Positions 24,821 to 31,302 of a DNA stretch of 39,603 nt are shown here, piece after piece. The notes beneath the pieces were generated by a model. The model made no database searches. It saw nothing but the letters and a program-made list of their open reading frames with translations, and was not told the origin of the DNA. A program made the translations under genes and the position numbers. Each line of letters begins with the position of its first letter. Position 1 is the first letter of the stretch. Source of the DNA: Elioraea sp. Yellowstone (lineage in GTDB: Bacteria; Pseudomonadota; Alphaproteobacteria; Acetobacterales; Acetobacteraceae); NCBI RefSeq assembly GCF_006704265.1, contig NZ_VIKA01000017.1, positions 1 through 39,603 on the forward strand. The letters run 5' to 3'.

Positions 24821-24904
24821 TGCCCGGCCGACAGACGATCACCCCTTGTCGGCCGGGGATCTTCCTCTCGTTTCGCGCGCGGCCGCCCCGCCAGCCCCGC
24901 GCGC
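24819..24904 (+). repeat. Composite palindromic repeat, copy C (one hairpin plus core; second hairpin lost)
   Basis: Hairpin P spans 24819-24861: arms GATGCCCGGCCGACAG and, on the right, CTTGTCGGCCGGGGATC pair with one internal mismatch around a 10-nt loop. The left arm begins inside the chrA stop codon (TGA, 24818-24820). The core at 24874-24904 matches copy B in 30 of 31 bases and in the same orientation. Hairpin Q, expected next, is not recognisable, and the following 40 bp look eroded. Confidence 0.75.
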
Positions 24905-24958
24905 CATGCCGGCGAACGCCCCCGGTCGCGCGGCCGAGTGAAGGGGCTGGGATGCCGC

Positions 24959-25132
24959 ATGGAGGACGAATCCTCGCCGCGCCGCATGGTTGCCGAGATG
25001 GTCGCCGGGCTCGCCGGCTACGGTCGCCTTGGGCGCCGCCGACGAGGCCGGCACGCGGGCACGTCTCGCCGCGCAGATGGGCCTCGTGCCCGCCCCGTCG
25101 AAGGTCATCAGCCCGATCCGGGCCCGCCAAGC
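24959..25132 (+). pseudogene. Possible frameshifted gene remnant of unknown family
   Basis: One frame reads MEDESSPRRMVAEMVAGLAG then YGRLG. A +1 shift near 25028 continues as GAADEAGTRARLAAQMGLVP and APSKVISPIRARQA before a TGA at 25130-25132. The two halves look like one amphipathic, protein-like sequence split by a single-base change, but I do not recognise the family. The remaining gap, 25133-25576, has scattered short frames and no motif that I can support. This 756-bp interval after chrA reads as decayed DNA. Confidence 0.35.
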
Positions 25133-25576
25133 ATGATCCTGCGGGCTCTCCCGTTCAGGGACCGCGTCCTCAAGCCTCTCCCGGTCGACCGGCTGAAACC
25201 GGAACTCGTGATCTTCCCTCGCGCGCATCCACTTGCAGGTCCACGCCGGCGTGGAAGCATCGATGTCGGCCAAGCCAGCAGGCCAGAGGTGACGGGTTTT
25301 CGGGGTGCAGCGGCACGGGCCGCCTCCCTATCCGCACCACTGAAGAAGGATGCATGACCGGTATGGCGAAGACGGCCTGACTCCTGGGCGAAGCGGCGAG
25401 GAAGGCGTCCGCGGTGTTCCAGCGCGCAACCCATGGCCCTCACGTCGCGCCTGTGCGGCCCGACTTCCAGGTTTGGCGATCTCCGCCTCGGCCTCACCGC
25501 GCAGGCGATCGTCGGTGCCGCTGCACTTCGCCACGCATGGATAGGATCGGAATCAAAACAGAGTGGTGTCGCCTTG

Positions 25577-26419
25577 TCAGGCCGGGGGGCCGCGCGTCCA
25601 AACGTTTGCCGACCAGTCGTAGCGGTGATCGTCGATGCGGTTGCGTGAACGCAATGCGGCGGCCAGACGAGGCTCCGCGTAGTACGCGAGATGCGCGAGC
25701 ACACCGGCGTCGCCGTCGCCGAAATCCTCGCGGAACCAACGGTAGATCGAACTCACGACGGTCCGACCGTCGGGCTGCACGGCCACCCCGCGCGGATGGT
25801 TGACGAAGTCGCGCGCGGCGGCGTCGAGGTCCGCTTCCAGCGTCGCCGTGCGCCATGCGGTCGGCTTCAGGTTCGGGCAGCCGATCGAGGCGCAGTTCAC
25901 CACGTAGTGCACGCGCGGATCGCGCCAGAGCGGGCGCAGGATGCGATGCTCGACATCGTCCAGGCTGAGCGCCTCGCCGTTCACGCGCATCAGCTTCCGG
26001 CCCCAGGGGCCGACACTGAACAGTCCCGGGCTGATCGCGATCTCGCGGATCGACGACACCGGCCAGCGCTCGATCATCAGCAGCACGGTGCGCGCGTTGT
26101 AGAGGTTGCCCCAGAAGCAGAACTGCTCGGGCCGGTCGAGCGCATCGACGTCGGTGTGCTCGAGCATCCGGACGTAGTCCGCGAGCGCGGCCGCGCCGGC
26201 CTCCTTCGCCGCGCCATACGGCAGGCGGTTCACGCCGTCCGCGCCGCGGTGGAGGTGATGCGCGAGGAAGGCATCCCAGGCGCCGTGATCGACGCTCGCG
26301 CGCGAACCTGCGGTGTGACGCCGCCAACGCGTCCAGCCCTCGGCACGGAGTGCGGCAGCAGGACTGGCGAGGAGGGCGGCAGCGCCGATGATGGCGGCGC
26401 GGCGAGACGGCGTCGACAT
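25577..26419 (-). CDS. DUF547 domain-containing exported protein
   Basis: 280-residue protein. The N-terminus MSTPSRRAAIIGAAALLASPAAALRAEG is an export signal with an Arg pair. The core of the DUF547 domain is visible as FCFWGNLYNARTVLLMIERWP, GPWGRKLMRVNGEALSLDDVEHRILRPLWRDPRVHYVVNCASIGCPNL and AARDFVNHPRGV. The Asn, Asp, His and Cys residues in these strings are the invariant ones. The fold is transglutaminase/papain-like, although enzymatic activity is not established. The gene follows the sensor kinase by 54 bp on the same strand and could be its operon partner. Confidence 0.88.
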   Translation of the reverse strand: MSTPSRRAAIIGAAALLASPAAALRAEGWTRWRRHTAGSRASVDHGAWDAFLAHHLHRGADGVNRLPYGAAKEAGAAALADYVRMLEHTDVDALDRPEQFCFWGNLYNARTVLLMIERWPVSSIREIAISPGLFSVGPWGRKLMRVNGEALSLDDVEHRILRPLWRDPRVHYVVNCASIGCPNLKPTAWRTATLEADLDAAARDFVNHPRGVAVQPDGRTVVSSIYRWFREDFGDGDAGVLAHLAYYAEPRLAAALRSRNRIDDHRYDWSANVWTRGPPA

Positions 26420-26473
26420 GGCAGCTTCCCGGGCGACCGCGGCTCCCTGGCTTCGCGAGCGTGGCGCCACCGG

Positions 26474-27955
26474 CTACGGGGCGGCTTGATCACGTGCCGG
26501 TGAGGGCTGGACGGGGGCGGCGCCGCGTGGCGCGGTGGCCACCTCGACCGGTGCCGGCTCCATCGGGCTCTCTCCCGGCAGGGTCAGGCGGAAAACGGTG
26601 CCCTCCGGTCCGGTGCGCTCGAGCGCGATGTCGCCGCCATGCGTGCGCATCACGTCGCGTGCGATCGCGAGCCCGAGCCCGGTGCCGCCGCGCCGGCCGG
26701 ACGTGAAGGGGCTGAACAGTGCCTCGCGCACCTTCGCCGGCAGGCCTGGACCGTCATCGGCGACGGTGATGGCGACCACCTCGCCGGGCTCGGCTGTCAC
26801 GGTGACGCGTCGCGCGCCCGCCTCGAAGGCATTGCGGAACAGGTTGAGCAGGACGCGGAATAGCTGTTCGCGATCGGCATAGAGCTCGATCGTCCGCGGC
26901 ACGCGGTTCTCGACGCCTGCCGGCCCCTCGCGCGGGTAGGGCTCAGCGGCGCGGGCGGCCTCGTCCACCAGCGAGGCGAGGGCGAAGCGGCGCAGGTCGA
27001 GCGGCGGCGGCCCCTCGCGCGCGTAGTCGAGCGTCTGCTTGCAGAGCGCCACCGCCCGTTCGATCGCGGCGAGCAGGGTCGGCGCCATCTGGCGCACCTT
27101 CGGGTCCTCGCTGGTGGTGAGTCGGTCCGAGATCAAGAGCGCGGTGGCGAGGATGCCGCGCATGTCGTGGTTGATCTTGGTCACCGCCGTGCCGAGTGCC
27201 GCGAGGCGCGACTTCTGCCAGAGCGCGCGGCGCAGCTCCTCCTGCATGGCCGCGAGTTCGCTCTGCGCACGGCCGATCTCGTCGTCGCGCGGCGGTGTCG
27301 CGGGTGGGGGCGGGGCGGCTTCAGGGTCCCTGCGGAAGGCGACGATGCTGCCGGTCAGCCGCCGCATCGGCCGAACCAAGAGCCAGTGCAGCGCGAGGAA
27401 CAGCAGCACGCCGGCGACAAGGGAGATCGCCAGCGCCTCGGCCAGGATGCGCACCAGCGCGACATGCATGTCGCGCTTCAGCGCGCCGCTGCGCATCACG
27501 ATGTCGACCAGTGTACCGGGCTCCTTGGCGCTCGGCCCGATCACGCGCATCAGCCCGGTCTTCGGCATCACCAGGATCTCGAGGACATCGGCTGCGGCCC
27601 GCGGCAGCGAGATCGCGTCAAGATCGACCGTGCGCACGATCGGCCCCTCGAGCGGACGGGCCAGAGCGAGCACCCGCTGGTCGGGCTTGCGCAGGCTGAC
27701 CACCTCGACGCCGGCGAGCCTGAGCAGCCGGTCCTCCAGCTCCTCGCCCAGAATCTGGTCGGGAGCCGCCTCGAGCGCGAGCGCGGCGAGATGCGAAGCC
27801 TCGATCCGCGTGCCGAGCCAATCGAGATAGGCGCGGCCGAGCGAGGGCACCAGGATCAGCGCCTGGGCCACCATCACGAACCCCATGGTCAGCCACAGCA
27901 GCCTGATCGACAGGCTGCGCGCGGGGCGCGGGACATCGGGGCGGCGATCAGCCAT
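26474..27955 (-). CDS. Membrane sensor histidine kinase (HAMP, HisKA, HATPase)
   Basis: 493-residue kinase. There are two membrane helices (about 17-37 and 173-193) around a periplasmic domain of about 130 residues, then a HAMP-like segment with an unusual Pro-rich insertion (EAAPPPPATPPRDDEIG) and a coiled coil. The H-box is ALGTAVTKINHDMRGILA with His263. The ATP domain has N-box LNLFRNAFEAG, G1 DDGPGLP, F-box LFSPFTSG and G2 GGTGLGLAI. The tail is Pro/Ala-rich. The H-box INHDMRG (rather than SHELRT) resembles alphaproteobacterial kinases that carry HDMRN. No response regulator gene is adjacent, so its partner is elsewhere. Between it and the upstream hydrolase is a 6-bp-stem hairpin (27958-27981). 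Confidence 0.9.
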   Translation of the reverse strand: MADRRPDVPRPARSLSIRLLWLTMGFVMVAQALILVPSLGRAYLDWLGTRIEASHLAALALEAAPDQILGEELEDRLLRLAGVEVVSLRKPDQRVLALARPLEGPIVRTVDLDAISLPRAAADVLEILVMPKTGLMRVIGPSAKEPGTLVDIVMRSGALKRDMHVALVRILAEALAISLVAGVLLFLALHWLLVRPMRRLTGSIVAFRRDPEAAPPPPATPPRDDEIGRAQSELAAMQEELRRALWQKSRLAALGTAVTKINHDMRGILATALLISDRLTTSEDPKVRQMAPTLLAAIERAVALCKQTLDYAREGPPPLDLRRFALASLVDEAARAAEPYPREGPAGVENRVPRTIELYADREQLFRVLLNLFRNAFEAGARRVTVTAEPGEVVAITVADDGPGLPAKVREALFSPFTSGRRGGTGLGLAIARDVMRTHGGDIALERTGPEGTVFRLTLPGESPMEPAPVEVATAPRGAAPVQPSPARDQAAP

Positions 27956-28010
27956 GGCCGCTCCAGTCTATACCAGAGCGGTCCCGACTCGCAGGTTGCC
28001 GGGCGGGAGA

Positions 28011-28679
28011 TCAGCCCAGGTGGCGGTCGAAGAAGGCGTGGGTGCGCCGCCAGGCGAGCTCGGCCGCGCCGGGATCGAAGCTCGCCCGCGCATCGCAGCC
28101 GAAGCCATGCTGTGCCTTGGGGTAGACGAAGATCTCGACGTCCTTCTGCGCCTCGCGGATGGCATCGACATCGGCGAGCGGGATGGAGGCGTCGTTCTCG
28201 CCGAAATGCATCTGCACCGGACAGTTCGGCGTCTCGGTCCGGGTCGCGGCGATGCCGCCGCCGTACCAGCAGGAGGCGGCGGCGAAACGGGCGGTGCGCG
28301 TCGCCCCCCACCACGCGATGGTGCCGCCCCAGCAGAAGCCGATGATGCCGCGCCGAGCACCCGCGGGCAGGGCCTCGGCCGCGGCCTCGATGTCAGCGAC
28401 CGGTCCGGCCTCTGCGATCCGGCCGCGCAGCGCGCGCCCGCGCTCGACGTCCTGGGCCGTGTAGCCGAGCTCGACGCCGCGCTCGACGCGGTCGAACAGC
28501 GCCGGACAGACCACGGCGTAGCCGCGACTCGCCAGCCGGTCACAGACCGCGCGCATGTGGCTATTCACGCCGAAGATCTCCTGCACGACGACGAGCCCGC
28601 GCGTGGCCTTCACGGGTCCAGCGGTATAGGCGGACAGGCTGTGGCCGTCGGCGGCGGTGAGCGTGATCGTCGTGCCCAT
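28011..28679 (-). CDS. Dienelactone hydrolase (carboxymethylenebutenolidase family)
   Basis: 222-residue cytosolic-type dienelactone hydrolase. Catalytic Cys116 is in IIGFCWGGT, Asp163 in FGENDASIP, His191 in KAQHGFGC, and the substrate-positioning Glu in VVQEIFGVN (about residue 34). The length is canonical. I chose the ATG at 28677-28679, 5 nt after GGAGGA; an in-frame ATG five codons upstream is possible. The paralogue at 417-1283 differs by its N-terminal leader. It cleaves dienelactone-type enol-lactones; there is no adjacent catechol pathway, so the natural substrate is open. Confidence 0.9.
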   Translation of the reverse strand: MGTTITLTAADGHSLSAYTAGPVKATRGLVVVQEIFGVNSHMRAVCDRLASRGYAVVCPALFDRVERGVELGYTAQDVERGRALRGRIAEAGPVADIEAAAEALPAGARRGIIGFCWGGTIAWWGATRTARFAAASCWYGGGIAATRTETPNCPVQMHFGENDASIPLADVDAIREAQKDVEIFVYPKAQHGFGCDARASFDPGAAELAWRRTHAFFDRHLG

Positions 28680-28731
28680 GCGGTCCTCCATCTTCACGCT
28701 TACGGCCGATTCCAGCCGTATGCGATCTGCT

Positions 28732-29760
28732 CTAACGGCCCCGCGTGATCGCGAAATCGACCACATCGGCGAGAGCGCGGCGCTCCGGACCGTCGGCGAA
28801 GCGCGCAAGCGCGCGCTTCGCCTCGGCGCCGAAGGCTTCGGCGCGCCGCCGCGTCTCGGCGAGCGCGCCGTGCCGCTGCAAAAGCCTCTGCGCGGTCGAG
28901 AGGTCGTTCGGTCCGTGCTCCTGGTCCTCGATCGTGCGCCGCCAGAACGCCTGCTCGCTCTCGTCACCGGCGGCGAAGGCGAGCAGCACCGGCAGGGTCA
29001 CCTTGCCCTCGCGGAAATCGTCGCCGACCGTCTTGCCGAGCTTCGCCTGGTCGGCGTCGTAGTCGAGCACGTCGTCCACCAGCTGGAAGGCCAGCCCGAG
29101 ATTCATGCCGTAGGCTTCGAGCGCGGCCTCGTCCTCGGCGTCGCGGCCGGCGATCACGGCACCGATCCGCGTGGCGGCGGCGAACAGGGCTGCGGTCTTG
29201 CCGCGGATCACCTCGAGATAGCGCGCCTCGGTCGTCGCCGTATCGTTCTGCGTGACGAGCTGCAGCACCTCGCCCTCGGCGATCGTCGCCGAGGCGCGCG
29301 AGAGGATCGCCAGCACCGGCAGCGAGCCGTCCTCCACCATCAACTCGAAGCTGCGGCTGAACAGGAAGTCGCCCACCAGCACCGACGCCTTGTTGCCGAA
29401 CACCGCATTGGCCGAGGCGAGGCCACGGCGGAGCGCGCTCTCGTCCACCACGTCGTCGTGCAGCAGGGTGGCGGTATGGATGAACTCCACGCAGGCGGCA
29501 AGCTTCACGTGACGGTCGCCGCGATAGCCGCACATCCGCGCGGCGGCGAGGGTCAGCAGCGGGCGCAGCCGCTTGCCGCCGGCCGCGACGATGTGCGCGG
29601 CAAGGCGCGGGATCAGCTCCACCGGGCTCTGCATTCGCGCCACGATCAGGCGGTTGCACGCCTCGAGGTCGTCGCGCACGAGCTCGGCAAGCGCCTCCAG
29701 CGCATCGGCGCGCGTCTCCGTGGGCCGCCCCTTCGTGCTTCGCTCGGCCGCCGCGGGCAC
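28732..29760 (-). CDS. ispB: Polyprenyl diphosphate synthase (octaprenyl/decaprenyl), GTG start
   Basis: 342-residue trans-prenyltransferase. Motifs are AAGGKRLRPLLTLAAARM, the first Asp-rich motif LLHDDVVDES (Asp102, Asp103, Asp106), GDFLFSRSF, and the second, QLVDDVLDYD (Asp229, Asp230, Asp233). GKTVGDDFREGKVTLP follows as usual. These are the IspB-type features for making the long side chain of ubiquinone. The start is a GTG (29758-29760) with AGGAG 6 nt upstream. Divergent from DUF2007 across 102 bp, which holds a plausible promoter. The product chain length cannot be fixed by eye. Confidence 0.93.
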   Translation of the reverse strand: MPAAAERSTKGRPTETRADALEALAELVRDDLEACNRLIVARMQSPVELIPRLAAHIVAAGGKRLRPLLTLAAARMCGYRGDRHVKLAACVEFIHTATLLHDDVVDESALRRGLASANAVFGNKASVLVGDFLFSRSFELMVEDGSLPVLAILSRASATIAEGEVLQLVTQNDTATTEARYLEVIRGKTAALFAAATRIGAVIAGRDAEDEAALEAYGMNLGLAFQLVDDVLDYDADQAKLGKTVGDDFREGKVTLPVLLAFAAGDESEQAFWRRTIEDQEHGPNDLSTAQRLLQRHGALAETRRRAEAFGAEAKRALARFADGPERRALADVVDFAITRGR

Positions 29761-29779
29761 GCGCCACTCCTGTCCCTGC

Positions 29780-29808
29780 TTGACCCTGAAACCGAAGGAT
29801 TAAGATAT
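29780..29808 (+). promoter_or_regulatory. Candidate sigma70-type promoter for DUF2007/methyltransferase pair
   Basis: TTGACC at 29780-29785 followed by an unusually A/T-rich patch, TAAGATAT, at 29801-29808 (15-17 nt spacing depending on the hexamer chosen). It is the only such low-GC patch in the ispB/DUF2007 divergent region, about 55 bp before the DUF2007 ATG. Judged by eye only. Confidence 0.35.
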
Positions 29809-29862
29809 TGCCCGGCGAAAAACCGGGTCAAGGCGAGCGCGCCTGCCCGTCCGGAGCCTCGC

Positions 29863-30084
29863 ATGCGGGAACTCCTGCGCACCAACGACACGGTCCGCCT
29901 CTCGTTCCTGCGCGTGCTGCTGCGCGATGCCGGCATCGAGGCCGTGGTGCTCGATCAGCACATGAGCGTGCTCGAAGGATCGGCCGCGGCGATCCCGCGC
30001 CGTCTCATGGTGGTGGAGGCCGACGAGGCGCGCGCCCGCCAAGTGCTGAGCGAGGCCGGCGAGTCGACCGGCGGGCCGCTCTGA
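29863..30084 (+). CDS. DUF2007 domain-containing small protein
   Basis: 73-residue protein matching DUF2007 (putative prokaryotic signal-transducing protein family): MRELLRTNDTVRLSFLRVLL, then AGIEAVVLDQHMSVLEGSA and RRLMVVEADEARARQVLSEA. The family fold is a small ferredoxin-like alpha/beta domain of unknown function. Its TGA (30082-30084) overlaps the probable CTG start of the methyltransferase gene. The same two-gene order next to ispB is, as I recall, common in Rhodospirillales and Rhizobiales. Length is canonical. Confidence 0.85.
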   Translation: MRELLRTNDTVRLSFLRVLLRDAGIEAVVLDQHMSVLEGSAAAIPRRLMVVEADEARARQVLSEAGESTGGPL

Positions 30085-30839
30085 GCGAGGAGACGGCGAC
30101 CACCGAGGACCGCCTGCTGGGCGGGCGGGTTCGGCTCCGCCAGCCGCGCCGGGGCTTCCGCGCCGCGATCGATCCGGTCCTGCTGGCCGCCGCGGTACCC
30201 GCGCGGGAGGGGGAACGTGTGCTGGAGGCCGGCACCGGCACCGGCGCCGCCGCGCTCTGCCTGCTCGCGCGCGTGCCCTCGCTGCAGGTCATCGGCCTGG
30301 AGCGCGACCCGGACGCGGCCGCGCTCGCCCGCGCCAACGCGGCCCTCAACGGGGTCGACCACCGGTTCCGGGTGATCGTCGGCGACATCGCCGCGGTCGC
30401 CTCGGCGCGGGCGATCGCCGCACAGGGCGCCTGCGTGCATGCCATGGCCAATCCGCCCTTCCACGTGGCGGGCACGCCGTCACCGCTCGCTGCGCGCCGC
30501 ATCGCCGGGCACGAATCGGCGGAGGCGACACTCGCGGTCTGGGTCGCCGCGATGGCGCGGCGGCTTGTCCAGCGCGGCACGCTCACGCTCATCCTGCCGC
30601 CGGCGCGACTGCCCGATGCGATCGCCGCGTGCATGGCGGCGCGCATCGGCAGTCTCGCCCTGCTGCCGCTCTGGTCGCACGAGGGCGAGGCGGCGCGGCG
30701 CCTGATCCTGCAAGGGGTGAAGGGGGGGCGGGGGCCTTGCCGCATCCTGGCGGGACTGGTGCTGCACCGACGAAGCGGCGGCTATACCAGCGCGGCGGAA
30801 CGGATCCTCAAGGGGGCCGAGCCTCTCCGCCTCGGCTGA
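30081..30839 (+). CDS. TrmN6-like tRNA1(Val) (adenine-N6)-methyltransferase, apparent CTG start
   Basis: 252-residue SAM-dependent methyltransferase. After TEDRLLGGRVRLRQPRRGFR and AAIDPVLLAAAV comes motif I, LEAGTGTGAAALCL, then the acidic GLERDPDAAALA, and the catalytic NPPFH (N-P-P-F) used for amino-N methylation of adenine. This is the YfiC/TrmN6 pattern. No ATG, GTG or TTG in frame lies between position 29808 and the conserved N-terminus. The CTG at 30081-30083, overlapping the upstream stop as CTGA, gives the expected N-terminus (M)SEETATTEDRLLGG. The alternative is a long N-terminal extension from an ATG at 29808 that would run antiparallel in sense to DUF2007. Confidence 0.8.
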   Translation: MSEETATTEDRLLGGRVRLRQPRRGFRAAIDPVLLAAAVPAREGERVLEAGTGTGAAALCLLARVPSLQVIGLERDPDAAALARANAALNGVDHRFRVIVGDIAAVASARAIAAQGACVHAMANPPFHVAGTPSPLAARRIAGHESAEATLAVWVAAMARRLVQRGTLTLILPPARLPDAIAACMAARIGSLALLPLWSHEGEAARRLILQGVKGGRGPCRILAGLVLHRRSGGYTSAAERILKGAEPLRLG

Positions 30840-30859
30840 CCGTGACGGCGTTTGCAACG

Positions 30860-31290
30860 TCGCAACTCATCGGCGTGCGCCTCGGGTTGGATATAGAAGT
30901 CTGCACGTGATCCGACGGTCATCGACTTGGCCTGGGGGATGCAGCCCCTGATCTTCTTGCCGCGTCGTAGCCGCGCGAGCCGCCGCACTCGGTGGTCTTG
31001 ACGCTCTGGCTGTGGATCACGGCCGCCTTCGCGGAGCCGGAGACGCCGGCGATAGGCCGTGCATCGGGGCAGGAAGCTGTCAGGCCGCAGCGCTTCCAGG
31101 TCCGCCATCCGTCGTCGGTCGGGTCGCTCGCATGGCGCAGACCCGCGCGGTTTTGCTGCCGCCGGGTAGCCGAGGTCCACGTCGTCTCGTTCGTCCTGGG
31201 TGTCGCACCCCGATCGAACCGCGATGCCACCCGGCCATCCAGCCCACACAGTCTCATGTCGATGTCGTCTTGAGACAGGTCCCACGAGCA
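30860..31290 (-). pseudogene. IS5-type transposase remnant
   Basis: On the minus strand, PTDDGWRTWKR (compare SDLTDAEWALI) is followed after a deletion by AAVIHSQSVKTTECGGSRGYDA and, after a frameshift, GKKIRG. These are hallmarks of IS5-family transposases (I-x-DSQSVKTTE-x-GGPRGYDAGKKVKGRKRH). The catalytic Asp of DSQS is His here, so it is inactive even apart from the frameshift. The region between the methyltransferase and yjbH genes contains nothing else that I can support. Confidence 0.7.
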
Positions 31291-31302
31291 ACTCCACAAC
31301 GC

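Noticed and set aside
23200-24910. CRISPR array from the repeated palindromes
   Set aside because: There are only three dispersed copies more than 1 kb apart, with no regular spacers and no cas genes.
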